Assembly (NCBI GenBank): GCA_964360265.1
Contig: CAYHUY010000013.1
Coordinates: 1-22,914 of the forward strand
Direction of reading: 5' to 3'
DNA from: GWA1-39-11 sp964360265
GTDB taxonomy: Bacteria > Patescibacteriota > Microgenomatia > Levybacterales > GWA1-39-11
Length of the DNA stretch: 22,914 nt
A program made the translations under genes and the position numbers. Numbering within the stretch: position 1 is the first letter of the stretch; every line of letters starts with the position of its first letter. Of the stretch, positions 15,534-22,337 are shown one piece after another. Below the pieces are notes generated by a model that saw nothing but the letters and a program-made list of their open reading frames with translations, was not told the DNA's origin and ran no database searches.

Positions 15534-16691
15534 TTACTCTTTGGGTTCTGTGGTGCGGAATTCGCGGATGGCCGTAACTCGGACTACGCCGGGGACAATA
15601 AGTTTTTTATCTATCTCCTCTTTTATTTGCTTTGCTGCAATTGTTGTTTCAATATCGTCTAACTTCCCTGGATCTATCATTACTCTTAGTTCTCGACCGG
15701 CCTCAAAGGCATAAGCGTCTACAACCCCCTCAAATCCCTTTGCAATTGCCTCCATATCACGAATTCTTTTTACGTACTCTCCAACGTCTTCGTGTCTTGC
15801 TCCCGGACGACCTCCTGAAGCGGCATCCGCAATATAAACCAAAACCGACTCAATAGATGAGAAAGGCTTGTCTTCATGGTGTTCTGCTACTGCATTTATA
15901 ACCTCCCGTGGCAACTTATATTTTTGCAATAACTCTACGCCTAGTTGCACGTGGCTTCCTTCTTTGTCGGAAACTATCTTTCCAATATCATGAAATAAAC
16001 AACCCAGCTTTGTTATCTCAACATTTGCGCCAATTTCTGCCGCCAAATGCGCGCCGATTTTAACGACCTCAAGAGAATGAACAACCAGGTTTTGACCAAA
16101 GGAGGTCCTAAACTTAAAGCGTCCCAACATGCTTAAAAGGTCTGAATGAATATTTAAGACTCCTGCTTCATCTGCAATTTTTTGACCCTCCTCAAGTATA
16201 ATTTTTGCGACTTCGTGCTTTACCTGTGCGACAATTTCCTCTATTCTGATTGGCTGAATTCTTGTATCTTTTATCAAAAGCTCAAGAGCTCGCCTTGCTA
16301 TTTCCCGTCTTACCGAATCAAAAGATGAAAGACGAATCAATCCTTCTTCATCAAGACCAACGTCTACTCCCGTTGCGGTTTCAAAGGCACGTATATTACG
16401 ACCTTCTTTTCCAATAATTCTTCCTTTAACGTCTTCGTCCGTGATCTTAATGACAGAAACCGTATATTCGGGCACAAAGTCTAAAGCGCCATGACGAAGT
16501 GCGTCAGCTAAGATTTCTCGTGCTTTTGTATTCGCCGTAATCTTAGCTTCTTCCTCAGCTTCATGGATTATTTGAGAGATATCGGCCTTGGCCTCGTTTT
16601 TTGCCTCTTCAATAGCCAGTCTTTTAGCTTCATCCATTGAAATACGCGAAATCTCTTCAAGTTTTTTTTGATATTTCTGCTTGTTATCCAT
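15534..16691 (-). CDS. rny: Ribonuclease Y, short form lacking the membrane anchor
   Basis: 385 aa from ATG 16691 (the frame is open to a TTG at 16703, but that lies in the leader's closing stem). RNase Y is the endonuclease that starts mRNA decay in many bacteria. A short charged coiled coil (about 1-70) leads into the KH domain (TVSVIKITDEDVKGRIIGKE, then GRNIRAFETATGVDV). The HD domain follows: VVHSLEVVKIGAHLA, LGCLFHDIGKIVSD and AEHHED, with the metal-binding His and Asp present. The C-terminal block (GVVRVTAIREFRTTEPKE) is typical. Ordinary RNase Y has about 520 residues, with an N-terminal membrane helix and a coiled coil of about 150 residues. Here the helix and most of the coil are absent, so the enzyme is predicted to be soluble. 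Confidence 0.93.
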   Translation of the reverse strand: MDNKQKYQKKLEEISRISMDEAKRLAIEEAKNEAKADISQIIHEAEEEAKITANTKAREILADALRHGALDFVPEYTVSVIKITDEDVKGRIIGKEGRNIRAFETATGVDVGLDEEGLIRLSSFDSVRREIARRALELLIKDTRIQPIRIEEIVAQVKHEVAKIILEEGQKIADEAGVLNIHSDLLSMLGRFKFRTSFGQNLVVHSLEVVKIGAHLAAEIGANVEITKLGCLFHDIGKIVSDKEGSHVQLGVELLQKYKLPREVINAVAEHHEDKPFSSIESVLVYIADAASGGRPGARHEDVGEYVKRIRDMEAIAKGFEGVVDAYAFEAGRELRVMIDPGKLDDIETTIAAKQIKEEIDKKLIVPGVVRVTAIREFRTTEPKE

Positions 16692-16702
16692 AATGATAAT
16701 CA

Positions 16703-16801
16703 AGCCAAAAGAAGAGAACGCCTAAAATTTAGGCTGTTCGAAGTGTTCGAGTTGGTTGAAGGCAAGACTTAATCATGCTTATTAACCAAAGTCTTTTGGC
16801 T
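16703..16801 (-). ncRNA. Candidate structured 5' leader of rny
   Basis: On the minus strand a closing stem of 10 bp, AGCCAAAAGA (16792-16801) with TCTTTTGGCT (16703-16712), encloses three hairpins. These are TTAAT/ATTAA (16781-16785 with 16769-16773), TCGAA-CAC-TTCGA (16738-16750), and GCCTAA/TTAGGC (16720-16734). The closing stem starts about 5 nt after the predicted transcription start and ends 11 nt before the rny ATG. It does not fit a tRNA (no T-arm consensus). I do not recognise a known riboswitch class. The stems are seen directly; folding and function are inference. Confidence 0.55.
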
Positions 16802-16813
16802 CAATCTTTTAGT

Positions 16814-16822
16814 ATTATACCA
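16814..16822 (-). promoter_or_regulatory. Extended -10 promoter of rny
   Basis: Minus-strand TGGTATAAT, a perfect extended -10. No good -35 is needed or seen. The predicted start is near 16806, just before the structured leader. On the plus strand the same bases give TATTAT, which could serve the glycerate kinase gene. Confidence 0.65.
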
Positions 16823-16824
16823 TG

Positions 16825-16839
16825 TCTTGTTGGACAAGA
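16825..16839. promoter_or_regulatory. Inverted repeat between rny and glycerate kinase promoters
   Basis: TCTTGT-TGG-ACAAGA is a perfect 6-bp dyad with a 3-nt centre. It lies immediately upstream of the minus-strand -10 and downstream of a possible plus-strand -10, a position that would suit an operator. No regulator is identified. Confidence 0.4.
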
Positions 16840-16863
16840 AAAGACAATACCTTTAAACTATAA

Positions 16864-18168
16864 ATGTCCATGTTTATCAAGAATTTCAGTGAACTCGCAA
16901 AGACTCCCGAGCGAAGAATTGTTTTTGGGCTTGTTGAGGCTGCACTTGAATCGATTCAGCCGGAGAAAGTATTCGAACAAAACATTCATCGTCATGGCAA
17001 TATTTTAACAATTGTAGATCAGGAATTCGATTTAGATAATTTTGGACGCGTCTTCCTTCTTGGATTTGGCAAGGGTTCTGCCGGTAATGCAAAACTGCTT
17101 GAGAAATTAATAATCGATCGCTTAACCGAAGGCTACGTAATTGACCTGCCTGCCGGCAGGCAGGCACTGGATCCTGCCGAATTTCAAAAAATAGACTTTA
17201 CAAAAGGCACTCATCCTCTACCGTCTGAGTCGAATTTTAAATTCACTCAAAAAGCCATTGAGAAGCTTTCAAGAATGCGCGAAAACGATCTCGTCTTGGT
17301 TGTTATTTGCGGAGGAGGTTCTGCTATGTTTGTTCATCCTCATGCAGTTTCGTTATCGCAAAAAATCATGATCGAAAAAGCGCTCTTGAAAAGCGGTGCA
17401 ACAATTTCTGAGACAAATACTGTCAGGAAACACTTATCGGACGTTAAGGGTGGAGGGTTAGCGCAAATTCTATTTCCTGCAACTGTTGCGACAATGATTT
17501 ATTCCGATGTTCCGGGAAATGATTTATCAACTATTGCATCTGGTCCTACAGTTTGCGATCCTACAACAATTGACGATGCGATTCACATCATCAAAAAATA
17601 TAACCTCCAACAAGAGTTAAGTTTGCCACGCGATGCCTTTGTTGAAAATCCGCAAGATAAAAAATATTTTAAAAAAGTCCATAATATTGTGGTTTTGAGT
17701 AATCAAACAGCTCTTTCCGCAATGCGCAAAAAGGCGACGGAGGCACGTTTCCTCGCAAAAATTTTCTCCGATCGATTTGAATCGGAAGCAAAACTAGCAG
17801 GAAAAAAACTTATTAGCGCAACTCATCCGCATTCAATTCTTCTGGTGGGGGGCGAGACAACGGTTCGCGTTGGAAAAAAAGGAGGAACTGGTGGACGTAA
17901 CCAAGAACTGGTTTTGGGAGCACTTCCCTATGTTGGTCTGGATATAACTATTTGTTCATTTGCTTCCGACGGGTTTGATAATACAGAAAATGCAGGAGCA
18001 ATCGGAGATTACAACACAATAAAACAAGCAAGAGAATTAGGACTTGAGCCTCTAAAATTCCTGGAAACAAATAGCAGCCTTGATTTTTTTACCAAAACAG
18101 GCGATGCTATTATAACAGGCAGATTGCCATCAAATGTTTCAGACTTAATGATAGTACTGAGAAAATAA
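16864..18168 (+). CDS. Glycerate 2-kinase (DUF4147/MOFRL family)
   Basis: 434 aa. Class-II glycerate kinases phosphorylate D-glycerate, usually to 2-phosphoglycerate, feeding lower glycolysis. Diagnostic stretches: RVFLLGFGKGSAGNAKLLE, VLVVICGGGSAMFVHP, ETNTVRKHLSDVKGGGLAQ, TMIYSDVPGNDLSTIASGPTV (in two overlapping parts), LLVGGETTVRVGKKGGTGGR and CSFASDGFDNTENAGAIGD, the last two from the MOFRL domain. Start ATG 16864; a second Met two codons on is the alternative. An in-frame palindrome adds DLPAGRQ at 94-100, in a surface region before KGTHPLPSE. It is the first gene of a four-gene operon; its stop is 1 nt before the transketolase start. Confidence 0.93.
   Translation: MSMFIKNFSELAKTPERRIVFGLVEAALESIQPEKVFEQNIHRHGNILTIVDQEFDLDNFGRVFLLGFGKGSAGNAKLLEKLIIDRLTEGYVIDLPAGRQALDPAEFQKIDFTKGTHPLPSESNFKFTQKAIEKLSRMRENDLVLVVICGGGSAMFVHPHAVSLSQKIMIEKALLKSGATISETNTVRKHLSDVKGGGLAQILFPATVATMIYSDVPGNDLSTIASGPTVCDPTTIDDAIHIIKKYNLQQELSLPRDAFVENPQDKKYFKKVHNIVVLSNQTALSAMRKKATEARFLAKIFSDRFESEAKLAGKKLISATHPHSILLVGGETTVRVGKKGGTGGRNQELVLGALPYVGLDITICSFASDGFDNTENAGAIGDYNTIKQARELGLEPLKFLETNSSLDFFTKTGDAIITGRLPSNVSDLMIVLRK
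17145..17164. repeat. 20-bp perfect palindrome inside the glycerate kinase gene
   Basis: It is identical over 20 bp to the palindrome at 13050-13069 and is also preceded by GA, so that it again reads D-LPAGRQ. On the other strand it reads PACRQAG. The two host genes are unrelated, which points to a dispersed element and not shared ancestry. Confidence 0.95.
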
Positions 18169-18169
18169 T

Positions 18170-19033
18170 ATGTTGGAAGAAATTCATGACGAAAAATTGA
18201 AAGACCTGGAACTTAAGGCAACCCAGGCGCGGGAATTGGTGATCGAAACGTTGCTTGAGGCAGGTTCGGGGCACTCTGCTGGACCTTTGGGGATGGCGGA
18301 TATTTTTATTGCCTTTTATTTTCATATTTTAAATCACGACCCCAAAAATCCTGATTGGGCGGATCGAGATAGACTTATTCTGTCAAACGGTCATATTTGC
18401 CCAATTCTCTATGCAACAATGGCTATGGCAGAATATTTTCCAATAGAGGAACTAAAGACTTTACGAAAACTTAATACTCGCCTCCAAGGTCACCCGCACA
18501 GAACTGCGCTCCCAGGCGTTGAAACTACATCCGGCCCACTTGGAGAAGGCATCTCGCAATCAATTGGAATGGCCTTATCTGCCAAACTCGACAAAAAAAA
18601 TTACCATGTCTATTGCCTGACTTCTGACGGCGAGCACCAGGAAGGAAATACATGGGAGGCCGCAATGTTCGCCGCGAAATACAAAGTTGATAACTTAACT
18701 GTAATTATTGATCGAAATAATATTCAAATAGATGGATTTACAGAAAACGTAATGCCGCTTGAGTATTTACGTGCGAAATATGAAGCCTTCAACTGGCATG
18801 TCCAAGAGGTCGACGGTCATAACATTCGTGCATTTGTTGAAACCATTAATCAAGCTCGCGCTGTTCATCAAAAACCTTCAGTTATAATTGCCCATACAAT
18901 TCCGGGGCTTGGAGCTGATTTTATGGAAAATAAGTTTGAATGGCACGGAAAACCGCCAAACGAGGAAGAGGCTAAAAAAGCATTAAAAGAACTGCGAACA
19001 CTTGAGGGTAAAATTACAAGTGAACACCAGTAG
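18170..19033 (+). CDS. Transketolase, N-terminal (TPP-binding) subunit
   Basis: 287 aa. Transketolase moves two-carbon ketol units between sugar phosphates in the pentose phosphate network. This half carries the thiamine-diphosphate and metal site: AGSGHSAGPLGMADIFIA with the substrate His, LSNGHICPILYA, LQGHPHRTALPGVETTSGPL (split at the His) and SDGEHQEGNTWEAAMFAAKY. The GDG motif begins with Ser, as SDG, and ends in VIIDRNNIQIDG. It ends where two-gene transketolases end, and the C-terminal half follows as a separate gene, so it is a natural split and not a broken gene. The stop runs into an AT-rich repeat that fills the space to the partner's start codon. Confidence 0.94.
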   Translation: MLEEIHDEKLKDLELKATQARELVIETLLEAGSGHSAGPLGMADIFIAFYFHILNHDPKNPDWADRDRLILSNGHICPILYATMAMAEYFPIEELKTLRKLNTRLQGHPHRTALPGVETTSGPLGEGISQSIGMALSAKLDKKNYHVYCLTSDGEHQEGNTWEAAMFAAKYKVDNLTVIIDRNNIQIDGFTENVMPLEYLRAKYEAFNWHVQEVDGHNIRAFVETINQARAVHQKPSVIIAHTIPGLGADFMENKFEWHGKPPNEEEAKKALKELRTLEGKITSEHQ

Positions 19034-19123
19034 AATTTAGAATCTAGAATTCATAATTTAGAATTATAAAAAAATTATAAATTCTAAATTTAATTCTGAA
19101 CTCTAAATTCTGAATTATAAATT
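19034..19123. repeat. AT-rich inter-gene hairpin element, copy 2
   Basis: 90 nt lying exactly between the transketolase N stop and the transketolase C ATG. The left arm (AATTTAGAATCTAGAATTC...) and right arm (ATTCTAAATTTAATTCTGAA...) are complementary around an A-rich centre near 19067. The last 43 nt match the last 43 nt of copy 3 at 40 positions. Confidence 0.85.
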
Positions 19124-20134
19124 ATGCTAAATCCTGATTTAAAACTAAATCCTAAACTATTTGACAAAAATGTCGAAATGGCGCCGATCCGAAACGGTTA
19201 TGGGGAGGGCTTAGTTTCTTTGGGCGAACAGGATCCAAATGTTGTGGTTCTTTGCGCGGATTTAACCGAATCTACGAAATCCGAAGAGTTCTCGAAAAAG
19301 TTTCCTGAAAGATTTTTTGAAGTAGGAGTTGCAGAGCAAAACATGGCAGCAATTGCGGCCGGCCTTGGGGTTTCAGGCAAAACCGCATTTATTTCATCCT
19401 ACGCAGCATTTTCTCCTGGTAAAAACTGGGAAACAATTCGAACTACTATCATATACAACGATTCGAATGTGAAAATTGCCGGGCATCACGCAGGGCTTAT
19501 GACAGGCCCGGATGGGGCAACTCACCAGGCAACTGAAGATATAGCAAGTGTACGCGCCTGGCCAAATATTAAAATTTTTGTTCCGGCTGATAGCATTGAA
19601 GCAAGAAAAGCGACAATTGAAGCAGGAAAAATAAAAGGACCGGTGTATCTACGATTTACCCGCGACAAAAGTCCCATAATGACCACAGACAAAACTCCGT
19701 TTACACCAACCGAAATCCGAGTTTTTTGGCATCCGCCAGCTGGCGGAGATAAACCACAAGTTGTTATTTTTGGCATGGGATGGCTGTTATATCAAGCGCT
19801 CCTTGCGGCAAAAGAACTTGAAACAGAAGGAATAGATGTCCTTGTCGCAAATGTCTCAACAATTAAGCCGATCGACGAGAAGTCAATCATCTCATTAACA
19901 CAAAAGACAGGGGCGGCAATTACGGTTGAGGATCACCAAATAACAGGCGGTTTGGGAGGTGCAATTGCCGAAGTCCTTGTCAGAAACAAATCCGTTCCAA
20001 TGGAATTTGTAGGTCTTCAAAATACCTTTGGTGAATCAGGTAAACCCGCCGAATTAATCAAAAAATATAAAATGGACAAAGACGCAATCATCCAGGCAGT
20101 CTTGCGTGTTATCACGCGAAAATCTAAAATTTAA
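19124..20134 (+). CDS. Transketolase, C-terminal (pyrimidine-binding) subunit
   Basis: 336 aa. This is the second half of a split transketolase. The pyrimidine domain includes RNGYGEGLVSLGEQDPNVVV, CADLTESTKSEEF, RFFEVGVAEQNMAAIAAGLG with the catalytic Glu of the family, and HHAGLMTGPDGATHQATED. The C-terminal transketolase domain has VVIFGMGWLLYQALLAAKEL, NVSTIKPID and VEDHQITGGLGGAIAEVL. A 16-bp palindrome inserts PPAGG (204-208) in the loop just before the C-terminal domain. It should form a heterodimer or heterotetramer with the preceding gene product. The last codons and the stop (KSKI, TAA) come from the AT-rich repeat that follows, so the C-terminus was probably shaped by that element. 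Confidence 0.94.
   Translation: MLNPDLKLNPKLFDKNVEMAPIRNGYGEGLVSLGEQDPNVVVLCADLTESTKSEEFSKKFPERFFEVGVAEQNMAAIAAGLGVSGKTAFISSYAAFSPGKNWETIRTTIIYNDSNVKIAGHHAGLMTGPDGATHQATEDIASVRAWPNIKIFVPADSIEARKATIEAGKIKGPVYLRFTRDKSPIMTTDKTPFTPTEIRVFWHPPAGGDKPQVVIFGMGWLLYQALLAAKELETEGIDVLVANVSTIKPIDEKSIISLTQKTGAAITVEDHQITGGLGGAIAEVLVRNKSVPMEFVGLQNTFGESGKPAELIKKYKMDKDAIIQAVLRVITRKSKI
19732..19747. repeat. 16-bp perfect palindrome inside the transketolase C gene
   Basis: TCCGCCAGCTGGCGGA is its own reverse complement. It is read in frame as (H)PPAGG-D at an inter-domain loop. It differs in sequence from the 20-bp palindromes but shares their GC-rich, self-complementary, in-frame nature. Confidence 0.9.
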
Positions 20135-20216
20135 AATTCATAGTTCAGAATGATTTAGAATTTATAATTCTCGATTCTAAATTTAACTCTGAATTCTAGA
20201 TTCTGAATTATAAATT
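20135..20216. repeat. AT-rich inter-gene hairpin element, copy 3
   Basis: 82 nt between the transketolase C stop and the oxidase ATG; similarity begins about 12 nt earlier, inside the transketolase reading frame. The final 43 nt are 40/43 identical to copy 2. The left arm (TTTAGAATTTATAATTC) pairs imperfectly with the right arm (GAATTCTAGATTCTGAATTA). Confidence 0.85.
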
Positions 20217-21872
20217 ATGAATTCCGAACTTATCGAAGAACTAAAATCTGAAATTAGGGGTGATGTTGCAGTCGATGATGCCACCTTAATGGAATATAGT
20301 CATGATGCTTCACTTTTTGAAGTAAAACCAAAGATAGTTGTTTTCCCAAAAGATCAAGAAGATGTTGAAAATTTAGTCGTTTTTGTAAACAAACATAAAA
20401 AAGAACATCCGAACCTCTCTCTTACCGCAAGATCTGCGGGAACAGATATGAGCGGAGGCGCGCTCTCCGAATCAATTATTGTTGCTTTTGGTAAATATTT
20501 CAACCACACGCCTGTTATAAACGGAAATATCGCCACAACCGAACCTGGTGTTTTTTATCGCGATTTTGAAACAGAAACCTTAAAACATAATCTAATTTTT
20601 CCCTCATATCCTGCTTCAAAGGGAATCTGCGCCATGGGAGGAATTTTTAACAATAATTCGGGTGGCGAAAAATCACTTCAGTACGGGAAAACGGAAAAAT
20701 ATGTAAAGCGCGTAAAGGCAGTTCTTGCCGATGGCAAGACATATGAACTTAGAAAACTTACTGAGCAAGAACTTAATGAAAAAATAAGTCAGAAAAATTT
20801 TGAAGGGGAAATTTATACAAAAATGTACCAGCTTATTAAAGAAAATTATGACAAGATAATTAATGCAAAACCTAATGTATCAAAAAATTCGGCGGGATAC
20901 TTTCTCTGGAATGTGTATGATCAAAAAAATAAAACATTTGACCTGGGCAAGCTTTGGGTTGGTGCTCAGGGCACGCTAGGGTTAATGCTTGAGGGAGATC
21001 TAGGGCTTGTTCCTATACATGAACACCGCGGAATGTTGATAATTTATCTTCATGATTTATCGCACCTTGGACAAATAATAAACTCGGTCCTTGAACTTAA
21101 TCCCGAAAGTTTCGAATCGTACGACGACAATACATTAAAATTGGCACTCAAGTATTTCCCTGAGTTTGCAAAACAACTTGGGCTTTTTGGAATGATTGAA
21201 GCAGGACTTGCTTTCTTGCCGGCGTTTTTCGAATTATTTACAGGAAGAAGCTTACCCAAGCTTGTTCTCCAAGTTGACTTTACAAGCAATGACAGAAAAG
21301 AGGTAGATGATAAGCTCGAAACATTACGCCAGAAATTAAAGCCACTCCACCCCTTGACTCAAACCGCTGAAGAAGGACAGGAAAATAAATATTGGCTTGT
21401 AAGACGCGAAAGTTTTAATTTGCTCAGAAAAAAGATTCGCGAAAAACACACCGCTCCTTTCATTGACGACTTTGTGATAAAACCCGAATATATTTCGCAA
21501 GTTTTACCCCAAGTAACCGACATTCTTAAAAAATATCCGGAATTTATTTATACGGTTGCAGGGCACGTTGGGAACGGCAATTTTCATATAATCCCGCTCG
21601 TTGATATAAAAAATCCTAATGTAAGGAAGGCCATTCCTGAAATCTCAGATGAGGTGTATAAAATAGTTGCAAAATACAAAGGCTCGACAACAGGAGAGCA
21701 CAATGATGGTTTGATTAGAACTCCATATCTTAAACAAATGTACGGGGAGAAAATTATTAAACTATTCGAAGAAACCAAAAAAATATTTGATCCTCAAAAT
21801 ATTTTCAATCCCGGCAAAAAAGTAGGCGGAACGCTTGATTACGCTATGGACCACCTCCGTACAAACTGGTAG
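20217..21872 (+). CDS. FAD-linked 2-hydroxy-acid oxidase/dehydrogenase (GlcD/Dld type)
   Basis: 551 aa. The family oxidises 2-hydroxy acids such as D-lactate, glycolate or D-2-hydroxyglutarate with FAD. The FAD_binding_4 (PCMH-type) domain spans about 30-185: VVFPKDQEDVENLVVFVNKH, LTARSAGTDMSGGALS, ICAMGGIFNNNSGGEKSLQY and YVKRVKAVLADGK. The FAD-oxidase_C domain follows, with VAGHVGNGNFHIIPLVD (metal-binding His), GSTTGEHNDGLIRTPYL and the closing KKIFDPQNIFNPGKKVGG. There is no C-terminal Fe-S (CCG) domain, so the electron acceptor is a separate carrier. It is last in the glycerate kinase-transketolase operon. Glycolate or glycerate-linked substrates would suit the context, but the substrate cannot be read from sequence. 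Confidence 0.9.
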   Translation: MNSELIEELKSEIRGDVAVDDATLMEYSHDASLFEVKPKIVVFPKDQEDVENLVVFVNKHKKEHPNLSLTARSAGTDMSGGALSESIIVAFGKYFNHTPVINGNIATTEPGVFYRDFETETLKHNLIFPSYPASKGICAMGGIFNNNSGGEKSLQYGKTEKYVKRVKAVLADGKTYELRKLTEQELNEKISQKNFEGEIYTKMYQLIKENYDKIINAKPNVSKNSAGYFLWNVYDQKNKTFDLGKLWVGAQGTLGLMLEGDLGLVPIHEHRGMLIIYLHDLSHLGQIINSVLELNPESFESYDDNTLKLALKYFPEFAKQLGLFGMIEAGLAFLPAFFELFTGRSLPKLVLQVDFTSNDRKEVDDKLETLRQKLKPLHPLTQTAEEGQENKYWLVRRESFNLLRKKIREKHTAPFIDDFVIKPEYISQVLPQVTDILKKYPEFIYTVAGHVGNGNFHIIPLVDIKNPNVRKAIPEISDEVYKIVAKYKGSTTGEHNDGLIRTPYLKQMYGEKIIKLFEETKKIFDPQNIFNPGKKVGGTLDYAMDHLRTNW

Positions 21873-21879
21873 AACTTCT

Positions 21880-22257
21880 TTACCTGAAATTATTGTATCT
21901 CTCAAGATTTTCTAAAAGTTCTGCTGTCCATCGTGCCCTTACTTCGGCCGGCTGCAAGTCAAGTCTTTCCGTAAATGCTTTGGAAAAAGTATCTCTTACC
22001 TCCTGGACTCGGACGCTACCCTTCATTGGAACATTTACAAATCCATTGTCTCTACCAGATAAATATGCGGCTCCATAAGTCACCAATTCCTCACCGTATG
22101 CTTCGTTAAGTCCTTCTCTAAACTCTTCTCGCCTTTTAGCCCGATCTAACTCTACCTTAGCTTGTCGTTCGCGTGCTTCTCTTTGTAGCTGTCTTTGACG
22201 CTCGGGTGAAGGGCCGATAGGTGTATGTATGTCAAAATGTTGATGTTCTTGTGTCAG
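21880..22257 (-). CDS. Unrecognised charged small protein, probable CTG start
   Basis: 125 aa if read from CTG at 22255-22257. The open frame extends 19 codons to a TTG at 22314, but that TTG is itself the -35 hexamer of the only good promoter and precedes the predicted transcription start near 22280. An 11-nt perfect Shine-Dalgarno lies 5 nt before the CTG, and no in-frame ATG, GTG or TTG fits that SD. The protein has a His-containing N-terminus (TQEHQHFDIHTPIG), a highly charged helix rich in Arg/Gln/Glu (about 16-50), and a mixed C-terminal half ending WTAELLENLERYNNFR. No signal peptide, membrane segment or family recognised. It is convergent with the oxidase, 7 nt away. Confidence 0.7.
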   Translation of the reverse strand: MTQEHQHFDIHTPIGPSPERQRQLQREARERQAKVELDRAKRREEFREGLNEAYGEELVTYGAAYLSGRDNGFVNVPMKGSVRVQEVRDTFSKAFTERLDLQPAEVRARWTAELLENLERYNNFR

Positions 22258-22261
22258 GAAT

Positions 22262-22272
22262 ATCACCTCCTT
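22262..22272 (-). promoter_or_regulatory. Full-length Shine-Dalgarno before a CTG start
   Basis: Minus-strand AAGGAGGTGAT is complementary over 11 nt to the canonical 16S rRNA tail ATCACCTCCTT. It is 5 nt from CTG and is the strongest SD in the window. Confidence 0.85.
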
Positions 22273-22286
22273 ATCTAACAAAAACA

Positions 22287-22314
22287 ATTTTAAAGTAAAT
22301 TGCTTAAAAGTCAA
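22287..22314 (-). promoter_or_regulatory. Promoter of the 125-aa gene
   Basis: Minus-strand TTGACT (22309-22314) and TAAAAT (22287-22292) with a 16-nt spacer. The predicted leader is about 23 nt and includes the full SD. Confidence 0.65.
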
Positions 22315-22337
22315 TTGATAAAATTGCTATCTGTAAA

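Noticed and set aside
16703..16801. tRNA-like cloverleaf upstream of rny
   Set aside because: There is no T-arm GTTCRA consensus, no CCA end and no matching anticodon arm; the stems have the wrong lengths.
16886..17167. 93-aa minus-strand frame starting MPACRQAG
   Set aside because: Shadow of glycerate kinase; its start is the reverse reading of the 20-bp palindrome.
18170..20134. Transketolase broken by a stop or frameshift
   Set aside because: Each half is complete, has its own start, and ends at the usual split point of two-subunit transketolases, with 90 nt of repeat between.
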